Assembly (NCBI GenBank): GCA_050699035.1
Contig: JBOHDE010000194.1
Location: 1-7,641, forward strand
From: WHTB01 sp050699035
GTDB lineage: Bacteria > Actinomycetota > Actinomycetes > Propionibacteriales > Nocardioidaceae
Length of the DNA stretch: 7,641 bases
Direction: 5' to 3'
How positions within the stretch are numbered: position 1 is the stretch's first letter; every line of letters starts with the position of its first letter. Below are positions 1 through 6,300 of the stretch, in pieces. Below the pieces are notes generated by a model that was given only the letters and a program-made list of their open reading frames with translations, was not told the origin of the DNA and ran no database searches. The position numbers were made by a program, and so were the translations under genes.

Positions 1-3000
1 ATGCCGCCCGCAAGAGCCTGCCGCTGCTCCTCACGGCACCGGGTGGCCCCTCGGCGAAGAGCCTGCCGCGGGTTCCGTCAGGAGTACGGAAGGTGCGCGA
101 CCTGGCGTCGATCGGCACGGTGTCGGTCAGTGCGGCCAAGTCCCGGATGACCTCGGTCTGGACGTCGCTGCGCGGCACGGCGGCGGCGCGTACCACCTCC
201 ACGAACGCACGGCTCGCCGGCGCGGCCAAGGTCTGGCTCAACGCCAAGGTGCAGTCGACGCTCGACGAGAGTGTCCCGTTGGTCGGAGCGCCGCAGGCCT
301 GGGACGCCGGGTACGACGGGGACGGCGTACCGGTCGCCGTACTCGACACCGGCTACGACGCGACCCACGCCGACCTCGCCGGCCGGGTGACCGCCGCCCG
401 GAACTTCAGCGAGGACGTGGACCCGCCGGGCGCGACCGCGGTGGACGGCAACGGTCACGGCACTCACGTCGCCGCCACGGTGGCCGGCAGTGGCGCCGCA
501 TCCGACGGTGCGCGCAAGGGCGTGGCGCCGGGCGCCGACCTGCTGATCGGCAAGGTCCTGGACGACACCGGCTCCGGGTTCACCGATCAGATCATCGCCG
601 GCATGGAGTGGGCCGTGGCCGAGGGCGCCGAGGTGGTCAGCATGAGCCTCGGCACCCCCTGGGGGAGCGACGGCACCGACCCGATGAGCCTGGCGGTGGA
701 CCGGCTGACCGAGAGCTCCGGGGCACTGTTCGTGATCGCCGCGGGCAACGCCGGACCGAGCGAGGAGACCGTGGGTTCGCCGGGTGCGGCGACCGCGGCG
801 TTGACCGTCGGCGCCACCACCAAGCAGGACGAAGCGGCGTGGTTCTCGTCGCGTGGGCCGCGGGTCGGCGACCTGGCGATCAAGCCCGAGATCGTCGCGC
901 CCGGGGCGGGCATCGTGGCGGCACGGGCCGCGGGCACCTCGCTCGGCAGCCTGGTCGACGCTGACTACACGTCCCTCAACGGCACCTCGATGGCCACGCC
1001 ACATGTCGCCGGCGCGGCCGCGATCGTCGCGCAGCAGCATCCCGACTGGGACGCGGAGCAGATCAAGGCCCGGCTCGTGTCGAGCAGCAGCTGGCTACCC
1101 GACGAACCGGTGACGTTCCAGGGCGCCGGCCGGCTCGACGTCGCCGCGGCGGTCGACGAGTCGGTAGCGGTCGACCAGGGAACGCTCTCCCTCGGCCGCA
1201 TCCCGCATGCCACAGCCGACGTCACCCGCACCCTGACGTACACCAACCCGTCGGAACGCGCCGTCACGCTGCGGCTGTCGGCCGACGTACGCGGCACCGG
1301 CTCCAACCCGAGTCAGCGACCCGAGCTCGAGCTCAGCGAGCGCGTCCTCGTGCTGCCCGCCGGCGGCTCGGCCGGCGTCGACGTGCAGCTGTCACCCGAG
1401 CAGACCGACGTGGGTGGGTACGCCGGGACCGTGGTCGCCTCGAACGTACGCCGCGGCTCGGACCCGGTGCGCACGGCGGTCTCGTTCGCCGTCGACGGAC
1501 CTCTCCACACCGTGACGGTCAACGCGGTCGACCGCGACGGCCAGCCAGCCGGAGGTCACGTCGACCTGTGGAGCGCCGAGACCGGTCAGTGGGACCGGCT
1601 CTTCATGTCGGCCGGGACGGCCAGCGCCCAGGTGCCCGAGGGGCTGTACACGGTGATCACCTCGATCGGCGGCTGGCAGGCCAGCAGGCACACCGTCGCC
1701 GGCGACCCCGAGCTGGAGGTCGACGAGGACGTGACGCTGACGTACGACGCCCGCGACGCCGAACCGGCACAGATCGCGACTCCGCAAGACGCCGACCTCG
1801 ACTCGTTCGACGTGATCTGGTACCGCAAGGTCGGCGACCGCTCGTTCGCGATCCAGGCGGCGCAGGGGATCCATGGCGAGGACTTCAGCCTGATCTCGAG
1901 CCCGAAGGCGAAGACCGGCACGTTCGAGCTGACCCAGAACTGGCAGCTCGCGCAGCCGCTGCTGACCGCCGACCTCGGCGGCCCGGACGGCTTCCGGCTG
2001 GAGTCGCCCCAGCTCGCCTCCGCCCCGTTGGCGTACATCGGCGAGGAGTCCCTCCCGGTGGTCGACGTCGGGGCTGGCACGTCTGCGGAGCTCGCCGCAG
2101 CGGACGTCGACGGCAAGGTCGCGTTCGTCAACCGCCGGGAGTGGGGCGAGCTCTCGCAGCAGGCCGAGGCAGCGAAGGCGGCCGGCGCCAGGATGCTGAT
2201 CGCCTACGACAGTGCGCCGGACATGGGCAATGAGTCCGTCTGGCCACCCGTCCTGCCGACCTACCGGCTCGACCACCAGACGGGCGAACGGGTCCGGCAG
2301 GCGCTGGCCGACGACGCCGACCGGTCTCTCGACCTGGTGGGCCTGAAGGACGCGACGTACTCCTATCAGCTGTCCTTCACCGAGTCCGGCCGGATCCCGG
2401 TCGGTCGGACGACCGACGTCGACGATGTGCCGATGGCGACGGTGCTGGCCGACTACCGGCAGAACTCCGAGCGGATGCTGCGGCACGAGTCGTGGATCCC
2501 GTACGCCGGGACGTCCGGCTTCGCCAACTCCCTGAACATCGGCCGCAACGGACCGCTGGTGCGCACCGAGTACGTCAGCACGGAGGACGTCGAGTGGCAG
2601 CGGTTCGCCCAGCCGCATATGTTCCTCAACCTGTACTGGACGTCGACGATCCCCGAGGTGTACGACGACGGCGAGACCTACCACCAGCTGTGGTGGGGGC
2701 CGCTGGTGCATCCGGCGGTGCCGCCGATCCCCGGTGCGGAGGTGATCGGGATGCCGGTGGCCCGGTTCCGGGACGCGATCCGGATCTTCATGCCGCACTA
2801 CTCCTACGGCGGCACGTTGCGCGGCACGATCTTCGAGCAGATGGGCGACCGATCCGAGCTGACGCTGCGCCGGGAGGGCGAGGTGGTCGGCACGTCCACC
2901 TGGCCCGAGGCGCAGTACAGCGTGCCCGCCGACGACGCCGAGTACGCGCTCAGCCTCGACGTGACCAACGGGTCGGGCAACTGGTCCGACCTGTCGGTGC

Positions 3001-3380
3001 ATACCGAGTCGACCTGGCGGTTCCGGTCGGCCCGGTCCGACGAGGCGCGCACCGTGCTGCCGCTGGTTCAGCTCGAGTACGACATCGAGGCGGGCTCTCG
3101 GAACGAGGTCGCGCCCGGTTCGGCGTACCCGTTGTTCGTCACGCCTGGGTACCAGCCCGAGGCGACCGGGCCGGAGGGCTTCTCCGCGACCGTCGATGTG
3201 TCGTACGACGATGGCGAGACTTGGACGACGGCGGCGGTCGACCAGGTCGACGGGAGGTTCCGCGCGACGGTGCCGGCTGCGACCGCACCGGGGTTCGCCA
3301 CCGTGCGGGTGGTGGTCACCGACGCCGACGGCAACCGGCTGACCCAGCGGATCGACCGCGCCTGGCGCATCGCGGAGTGA
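1..3380 (+). CDS. Secreted S8 family serine peptidase (subtilase) with inserted PA domain, 5'-truncated by the window edge
   Basis: This is an exported subtilisin-like endopeptidase. The reading frame is open from base 3, so the start, signal peptide and most of the propeptide lie outside the window. A GTG at 93 is only an internal codon; residues below are numbered from it. The end of an inhibitor-type propeptide is visible before about residue 50. The catalytic domain spans about 60-355, with Asp85 in VAVLDTGYD (codon at 345), His122 in GHGTHVA (codon at 456), oxyanion Asn219 in AAGNAGP and Ser299 in NGTSMATPHVAGAA (codon at 987). All key residues are intact. A beta-rich region follows. About 645-745 looks like a protease-associated (PA) domain (DGKVAFVNR, then AAKAAGARMLIAYDSAP). 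A long C-terminal region ends in a beta-sandwich-like segment with SYDDGETW near 1037. The propeptide, catalytic, PA and large C-terminal order matches actinomycete subtilases of 1,100 residues or more. The substrate is unknown. The stop lies 4 bases from the end of the convergent neighbour. Confidence 0.96.
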   Translation, partial: AARKSLPLLLTAPGGPSAKSLPRVPSGVRKVRDLASIGTVSVSAAKSRMTSVWTSLRGTAAARTTSTNARLAGAAKVWLNAKVQSTLDESVPLVGAPQAWDAGYDGDGVPVAVLDTGYDATHADLAGRVTAARNFSEDVDPPGATAVDGNGHGTHVAATVAGSGAASDGARKGVAPGADLLIGKVLDDTGSGFTDQIIAGMEWAVAEGAEVVSMSLGTPWGSDGTDPMSLAVDRLTESSGALFVIAAGNAGPSEETVGSPGAATAALTVGATTKQDEAAWFSSRGPRVGDLAIKPEIVAPGAGIVAARAAGTSLGSLVDADYTSLNGTSMATPHVAGAAAIVAQQHPDWDAEQIKARLVSSSSWLPDEPVTFQGAGRLDVAAAVDESVAVDQGTLSLGRIPHATADVTRTLTYTNPSERAVTLRLSADVRGTGSNPSQRPELELSERVLVLPAGGSAGVDVQLSPEQTDVGGYAGTVVASNVRRGSDPVRTAVSFAVDGPLHTVTVNAVDRDGQPAGGHVDLWSAETGQWDRLFMSAGTASAQVPEGLYTVITSIGGWQASRHTVAGDPELEVDEDVTLTYDARDAEPAQIATPQDADLDSFDVIWYRKVGDRSFAIQAAQGIHGEDFSLISSPKAKTGTFELTQNWQLAQPLLTADLGGPDGFRLESPQLASAPLAYIGEESLPVVDVGAGTSAELAAADVDGKVAFVNRREWGELSQQAEAAKAAGARMLIAYDSAPDMGNESVWPPVLPTYRLDHQTGERVRQALADDADRSLDLVGLKDATYSYQLSFTESGRIPVGRTTDVDDVPMATVLADYRQNSERMLRHESWIPYAGTSGFANSLNIGRNGPLVRTEYVSTEDVEWQRFAQPHMFLNLYWTSTIPEVYDDGETYHQLWWGPLVHPAVPPIPGAEVIGMPVARFRDAIRIFMPHYSYGGTLRGTIFEQMGDRSELTLRREGEVVGTSTWPEAQYSVPADDAEYALSLDVTNGSGNWSDLSVHTESTWRFRSARSDEARTVLPLVQLEYDIEAGSRNEVAPGSAYPLFVTPGYQPEATGPEGFSATVDVSYDDGETWTTAAVDQVDGRFRATVPAATAPGFATVRVVVTDADGNRLTQRIDRAWRIAE

Positions 3381-3384
3381 GGTC

Positions 3385-3990
3385 CTACTTGGCGGTCAGC
3401 TCGAAGCTGTTGACGACGGCGTTGACCTGGGGCAGCACCGACGCGGGGTCTGAGTCGCGGGCCGTGTAGGCGGTGATGGCGTAGTTGTGCGCCCCGCCGC
3501 GGAGGACGACGGCGACGAAGCGGATCGGTACGCCGGCGGAGTTGGTGGCCTGTCCCGAAGTGATCAGCGCCGTGTGTCCGGCGACCCGCGTCGCCTGGGA
3601 CTCGGCTGCCTCCACCTTCGTGTAGGCGCGGCGGACGGTGGCGAGGTGGTGGCGGTTCGCCCGCGCCAACGAGCCGGCCGCACCGCGACCGGCGGTGATC
3701 ACGACCGCCTTGTCGGGCGCTACGAAGCGGGCCGTCCGCTGCTGCTGCTTGACCGAGTACCCGACCGGGACCTGGAGCTGGATTCCCGCCTTGCGCAGCA
3801 CGACCGGCTTGGTTTTCACCGCCGGCGGCACGGACGGAGCCACCGCCGCCACCTGGTCGGTCCGGTCCGGCTCGCTCCCACCGACTACGGTCCACGCGGT
3901 CAGTGCCGTGCCGAGCAGAAGTGCGACGACGCCGATGGCGATCGGCACGGAGATACGGCGCGCGGTGCGCAGCCGGGTGACAAGCCCCAT
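3385..3990 (-). CDS. Membrane-anchored protein with PsbP/DcrB-like extracytoplasmic domain
   Basis: This 201-residue protein starts at an ATG preceded by GAGGAA (3994-3999), a Shine-Dalgarno match with rather short spacing. A basic N-terminus (RLRTARR) leads into one hydrophobic segment at about 14-35. There is no lipobox cysteine, so it should be an N-in, C-out single-pass membrane protein. A Pro/Ala/Val linker (about 40-62) joins a domain at about 68-198. That domain resembles the PsbP/DcrB/Mog1-type fold seen in many actinobacterial envelope proteins: GIQLQVPVGYSV opening, ARFVAPDKAVVITA, a central helix, FVAVVLRGGAHNYAITAY, and a closing helix with VNAVVNSFEL. I infer the fold from this strand pattern and did not test it. 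The molecular function is unknown. It is convergent with the subtilase and lies downstream of a strong terminator, so it probably has its own promoter in the 40 bases before its start, where I see no clear consensus. Confidence 0.82.
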   Translation of the reverse strand: MGLVTRLRTARRISVPIAIGVVALLLGTALTAWTVVGGSEPDRTDQVAAVAPSVPPAVKTKPVVLRKAGIQLQVPVGYSVKQQQRTARFVAPDKAVVITAGRGAAGSLARANRHHLATVRRAYTKVEAAESQATRVAGHTALITSGQATNSAGVPIRFVAVVLRGGAHNYAITAYTARDSDPASVLPQVNAVVNSFELTAK

Positions 3991-4031
3991 GGATTCCTCG
4001 CTGAATGGTGTGCGGTGTCCGAATGGACGAA

Positions 4032-4064
4032 CCGAGGGCCGGTGACGGCGTCACCGGCCCTCGG
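4032..4064 (-). terminator. 15-bp perfect stem, 3-nt loop hairpin; probable terminator of the LANTG protein gene
   Basis: The arms at 4032-4046 and 4050-4064 are exact reverse complements (left arm CCGAGGGCCGGTGAC), separated by the three bases GGC. The structure begins 15 bases past the stop codon of the minus-strand gene ending at 4080. On that strand it is followed by TTCGTCCATTC, so there is no real U tract, as is common for GC-rich actinobacterial hairpins. It also lies about 40 bases upstream of the next minus-strand start (3990), so it insulates that gene or attenuates read-through into it. Confidence 0.8.
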
Positions 4065-4079
4065 CAGGGCGGACACGGC

Positions 4080-5471
4080 TCAGGCCGAGGCGCCCGTCAT
4101 CTTCCTGCGGCTGTACGCGACCAGGAACGAGCCGATCGAGACCGCGAAGAGCGCGATCGCGAGCAGTCCGGCCCAGACGCCACCGGTGTTCGCCAGCGCG
4201 TCGCCGTCGCCGGCAGCGGCAGCGTCGTCATCGCCGGCAGCGGCACCGTCGTCGTCGCCGGCACCAGGACCGTCGCCGTCGTCGTCGCCCGGCTCCTCGT
4301 CGTCGCCGTCACCGGGCGGCTCCGGGGTGTCGACAGCGGCGTTGTGCACCAGCGTCTCGGACTGGCCGAGCTCAGCCAGCGTGACCAGCGGGGTATCCCG
4401 GAGAAGCTCTACGTGCAAAGCCTCCTGGGCGTGACCGGCCACTCCGTCACCGAGGTAGGACTCACCCTGGTTGAGGAACACGCACAGCACGCTCGGGTCC
4501 GGGCACTCCGGCGGCACTGCCAAGGCGAACGGGTCCGACAGGTGGACCAGGTCCTCCCCGGCGAGGGCAGCGTCGGCAACCCAGGAGGCGCGCTCAGCTG
4601 AACCGGGCGAGTTGCCCGAGTCGGCCGAACCCTCCGAGTGCACCGCGGACGCGTCGACCGCGCACTCGGCGGCCTGCGGCGCCTGAACACACGCGTCGGC
4701 CACGCTCGACTCCGAGCTGGCCGTGGTCTGCCCGCTCGCCTTGTCGCGCTCGATCTCACCTTCGCTGGTGCCGGCGTCGGCACCAACCGCGCCGTCGCAC
4801 TCGGCCTGCGGGTCGGCGCTACTGCCGCCGACGCACACCGAGGCAACACCGCTCTGGCTGGACGACGACGAGGTGCCGCCGTCCTCCGACGCGTACGCGT
4901 CGGCGTACAGGACCCGCAGACACACCTGGCCCTCGGTGCCCTCACACAGCGGAGCGAGCGGGTCACCCGCGTGCTCCTCGGTGCTGCCACCGGACTCGGC
5001 GTGAGCTCCGAGGATCTCCTCGCCGCCAAGAGCCAGCGGCGCTGCGTCGGCGCTGGAAGTGTCGTCGTCGTTGACCGTGGACTTGGTGGTGCCGATGTCG
5101 GCCACGTCCTCCTCGGCGAGGTCGACATCTCCAGCACTCCCGGCCGCGTGGTCAGGCGGCGCGGGGTCCTCGGTCTCGTGGCCGGCGGAGTCGTCATCTG
5201 ACGACGGCGCCGGTGCGGCGACCGAGCTCTTCTTCAATCCAGCCGTCGGCTGGGTCACGGCCTGCGCGGACTCGGTGGTCTCCTCTACAGCTCCCTCCGA
5301 GGAGCCCGGGGTCAGCTCAAGACCCCCTGTGGCCGAGCCCACCGCGTCACGAACGTCCCCGATCAGGTCTGAACCGTCCTGAGCGGCCCAGGCCGATCCC
5401 GGGGAGAGCGCCAACAGCACCGTCGCGGCCGTAACCGCGATCGGTACCCGAGGCGTCCAGCGGTGTCTCAT
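4080..5471 (-). CDS. Secreted acidic surface protein with four cysteine pairs and C-terminal LANTG (class E sortase) anchor
   Basis: This 463-residue protein is read from the ATG at 5471. A GTG three codons upstream lies inside the ribosome binding site and is less likely. Residues 1-29 form a signal peptide: MRHRW, a hydrophobic core, then SAWA before AQDG. Residues 30-170 are Ser/Ala/Asp/Glu-rich and probably unstructured. Eight cysteines fall in four close pairs (176/184, 213/225, 261/270, 323/330), which suggests local disulfides outside the cell. An acidic Gly/Asp/Ala/Pro stalk (about 383-424) precedes LANTG (426-430, codons at 4196-4182), a hydrophobic segment (432-453) and SRRK, a complete cell-wall sorting signal. 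LAXTG is the motif known for class E sortases of high-GC actinobacteria. No sortase gene is in the window. I do not recognise a catalytic domain, so adhesion, coat or shape roles remain open. A hairpin follows the stop. Confidence 0.87.
   Translation of the reverse strand: MRHRWTPRVPIAVTAATVLLALSPGSAWAAQDGSDLIGDVRDAVGSATGGLELTPGSSEGAVEETTESAQAVTQPTAGLKKSSVAAPAPSSDDDSAGHETEDPAPPDHAAGSAGDVDLAEEDVADIGTTKSTVNDDDTSSADAAPLALGGEEILGAHAESGGSTEEHAGDPLAPLCEGTEGQVCLRVLYADAYASEDGGTSSSSSQSGVASVCVGGSSADPQAECDGAVGADAGTSEGEIERDKASGQTTASSESSVADACVQAPQAAECAVDASAVHSEGSADSGNSPGSAERASWVADAALAGEDLVHLSDPFALAVPPECPDPSVLCVFLNQGESYLGDGVAGHAQEALHVELLRDTPLVTLAELGQSETLVHNAAVDTPEPPGDGDDEEPGDDDGDGPGAGDDDGAAAGDDDAAAAGDGDALANTGGVWAGLLAIALFAVSIGSFLVAYSRRKMTGASA
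4209..4280 (-). repeat. Three degenerate 24-bp tandem units encoding the acidic stalk
   Basis: Units at 4209-4232 and 4233-4256 differ at only two positions. A third, 4257-4280, is more diverged. Read on the minus strand they encode the eight-residue units DDDAAAAG, DDDGAAAG and DGDGPGAG just before the LANTG anchor. The unit is in frame, so copy-number change would lengthen or shorten the wall-spanning stalk without breaking the protein. Confidence 0.75.
4886..4903. repeat. 18-bp perfect palindrome inside the LANTG protein gene
   Basis: The half-site CCGACGCGT is followed at once by its exact reverse complement ACGCGTCGG. It lies in the codons for ADAYASE next to the first cysteine pair. 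It may simply reflect GCG/GAC codon choice around Ala-Asp-Ala-Tyr-Ala-Ser. Confidence 0.6.
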
Positions 5472-5475
5472 GGAT

Positions 5476-5484
5476 CCCACCTTT
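5476..5484 (-). promoter_or_regulatory. Ribosome binding site that decides the start of the LANTG protein gene
   Basis: On the minus strand AAAGGTGGG ends four bases before the ATG at 5471. The alternative GTG start at 5480 is part of this site and would itself have no Shine-Dalgarno sequence, so the ATG is preferred. The signal peptide is unaffected by the choice. Confidence 0.65.
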
Positions 5485-5509
5485 CACAAATCTGTACACG
5501 GATAGTTAC

Positions 5510-5539
5510 TTGAGCGTGGCTCAACGTAGTGAAACTACG
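5510..5539. promoter_or_regulatory. Two abutting 15-bp inverted repeats upstream of the LANTG protein gene
   Basis: TTGAGC-gtg-GCTCAA (5510-5524) is directly followed by CGTAGT-gaa-ACTACG (5525-5539). Each has perfect 6-bp arms and a 3-base spacer, and there is no gap between them. The hexamer GTTACT flanks the pair on both sides, at 5505-5510 (sharing its last base with the first arm) and 5555-5560. The pair lies 39-68 bases upstream of the ATG at 5471, in promoter or 5' leader position. It could be a double operator or two small RNA hairpins. No regulator is identified, and I see no convincing -10 box nearby. Confidence 0.5.
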
Positions 5540-5696
5540 GAGCGCACGCGAACGGTTACTCACATGGTGAACACGGCGATCTTCCGCAATAGCGACACAT
5601 CGGACGCACTGGTGATGTCAATGTGGCATTTACGCCGATTTGTGGAGACAGATCAGGGCGTACGGAGGGAAGGAAAAGTTTGCCGGCCCGGGCGTG
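5540..5696. other. Intergenic region between the small conserved protein and the LANTG protein gene
   Basis: No gene is supported here. The stretch is less GC-rich than its flanks. On the minus strand it contains a perfect -35-type hexamer TTGACA (5621-5616), but the sequence 16-18 bases further on (around GTGTCG) is a poor -10 match. It is therefore only a weak promoter candidate for the downstream minus-strand gene. The 8-bp palindrome GCCCGGGC (5686-5693), followed on the minus strand by a pyrimidine-rich run, is too short to call a terminator. Confidence 0.5.
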
Positions 5697-6059
5697 TCAC
5701 CCGGCGCGGTGCCGCCCGACGGACGTCGTTGCCGCCTCGACCGGGGGTACGGGAAGCAGGTTTGCGGACAGCTCGGGGGCCTCGGACGCCTCCGGCCAGG
5801 GCTGGCGCGGGTGCGGGATCACGGTGGCCTCAACCACCTCGGTCGCTTCGGCGTCGATCCACCGTACGGTCGTGGCGCCGTCGTGGCCATGGACCAGGAG
5901 CAGGTCGGACAGGGATCCCCACAGACTGGTCGCCGGGTGGCGTGAGTGCCACCGGAGCACGACGTGCCCATCCGCGAACTGGACGCCGTAGGCCACGACC
6001 CCGGTGCCGGACACGCCACTGGGGTCTACCCGGCGCACTAGGGCGAATCGACGTAGCAC
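5697..6059 (-). CDS. Small conserved actinobacterial hypothetical protein
   Basis: This 120-residue protein has a compact N-terminal core and a variable tail. The core (about 2-69) reads FALVRR, then SGVSGTGVVAYGVQFADG, VVLRWHSRHPATSLWGS, and LLLVHGHDGATTVRWID. I recall this pattern from short hypothetical proteins widespread in actinobacteria, where a GVSGTG / ALRW / VHGH signature recurs. That is recollection, not a search result. No signal peptide or membrane segment is visible, so it is probably cytoplasmic. The Pro/Ala/Glu-rich last 50 residues look disordered. Two tandem GTG codons (6062 and 6059) could start it. GAGGA at 6066-6070 sits six bases from the second and three from the first, so 6059 is preferred. 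It diverges from the FilP-like gene and lies 225 bases upstream of the next minus-strand gene, so it is probably its own unit. No biochemical function can be assigned. Confidence 0.8.
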   Translation of the reverse strand: MLRRFALVRRVDPSGVSGTGVVAYGVQFADGHVVLRWHSRHPATSLWGSLSDLLLVHGHDGATTVRWIDAEATEVVEATVIPHPRQPWPEASEAPELSANLLPVPPVEAATTSVGRHRAG

Positions 6060-6082
6060 CACTAATCCTCGTCATCCCTGCC

Positions 6083-6097
6083 TGCGGCGGCGCCGCA
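6083..6097. repeat. 15-bp perfect inverted repeat in the leader of the small conserved protein gene
   Basis: TGCGGCG (6083-6089) and CGCCGCA (6091-6097) flank a single G. It lies between the predicted minus-strand start of transcription and the GTG start, so it could be a repressor site. It is all G/C except the end bases, so chance is a fair alternative. Confidence 0.4.
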
Positions 6098-6126
6098 CGA
6101 CTCCGACCCTCCCGAGGTGATGGCAC

Positions 6127-6156
6127 ATTATTGCCGGACGGCGGTGATCGTGTCGC
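6127..6156 (-). promoter_or_regulatory. Candidate sigma-70-type promoter for the small conserved protein gene
   Basis: Read on the minus strand, GCGACA (6156-6151; four of six to TTGACA) is followed after 18 bases by AATAAT (6132-6127; five of six to TATAAT). Transcription would begin near 6120, giving a leader of about 60 bases that includes the GAGGA ribosome binding site. This AT-rich hexamer stands out in a GC-rich setting. It was called by eye. Confidence 0.35.
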
Positions 6157-6300
6157 CGGGCGCGCTGGCGAATCCTGAAATCGTTCGTCGGTCGGACTGG
6201 CCAACAACCGGCCGACTCATTTACTCGCCGTGGCCAATGTGGAACGATGCGTCGTTGTCTCTCCCCCTTCTCGCATCGTCCCCACAAACGGAAGCGCCCC

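Larger units (their letters stand above)
6060..6300. other. Divergent intergenic region between the small conserved protein and the filP-like gene
   Basis: No gene is supported here. It must hold both divergent promoters. Visible elements are a 15-bp inverted repeat (6083-6097), a minus-strand promoter candidate (6127-6156) and a GGTGAT hexamer repeated near 6116 and 6143. There is also an imperfect inverted repeat at 6191-6216 (GTCGG/CCGAC arms with inner GGCC/GGCC). For the plus strand only a weak candidate exists: CTGGCC, 17 bases, TTTACT, ending near 6224. Confidence 0.5.

Noticed and set aside
93..95. GTG as the true start of the subtilase
   Set aside because: The frame is open to the left edge, and the residues before 93 (LPLLLTAPGG and onward) fit the family propeptide. 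No signal peptide follows the GTG.
78..1040. Open frame of 320 codons antisense to the subtilase catalytic domain
   Set aside because: Low-complexity Arg/Gly/His composition and complete overlap with the triad-bearing coding region.
1392..3002. Long open frame (over 530 codons) antisense to the subtilase
   Set aside because: Its product is Arg/His/Val-Gly-rich with no recognisable domain, as expected for the shadow of a GC-rich gene. The plus-strand frame carries an intact catalytic triad and family domains.
3068..4054. Second minus-strand frame of 328 codons overlapping the PsbP/DcrB-like gene and the subtilase end
   Set aside because: Its composition is shadow-like and it overlaps two better genes. 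The 201-codon frame has a signal anchor, a domain pattern and a ribosome binding site.
5555..5575. GTTAC and GTGAAC half-sites as an MtrA-type direct-repeat box
   Set aside because: The spacing and orientation do not give the two same-direction GTNAC half-sites such a box needs.
5616..5621. Consensus TTGACA as the -35 of a promoter for the LANTG protein gene
   Set aside because: No acceptable -10 hexamer lies 16-19 bases downstream on the minus strand, so it was noted only within the intergenic entry.
5510..6178. Plus-strand open frame of 222 codons across the small conserved protein gene
   Set aside because: Arg/Pro/Gly-rich translation with no motif. It runs through intergenic DNA on both sides, and the minus-strand frame contains the conserved core and a good ribosome binding site.
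6247..6300. Upstream ATG extending the filP-like gene by 18 residues
   Set aside because: The extension MRRCLSPFSHRPHKRKRP is basic, has no family resemblance and is not preceded by a ribosome binding site. The ATG at 6301 gives the normal N-terminus.
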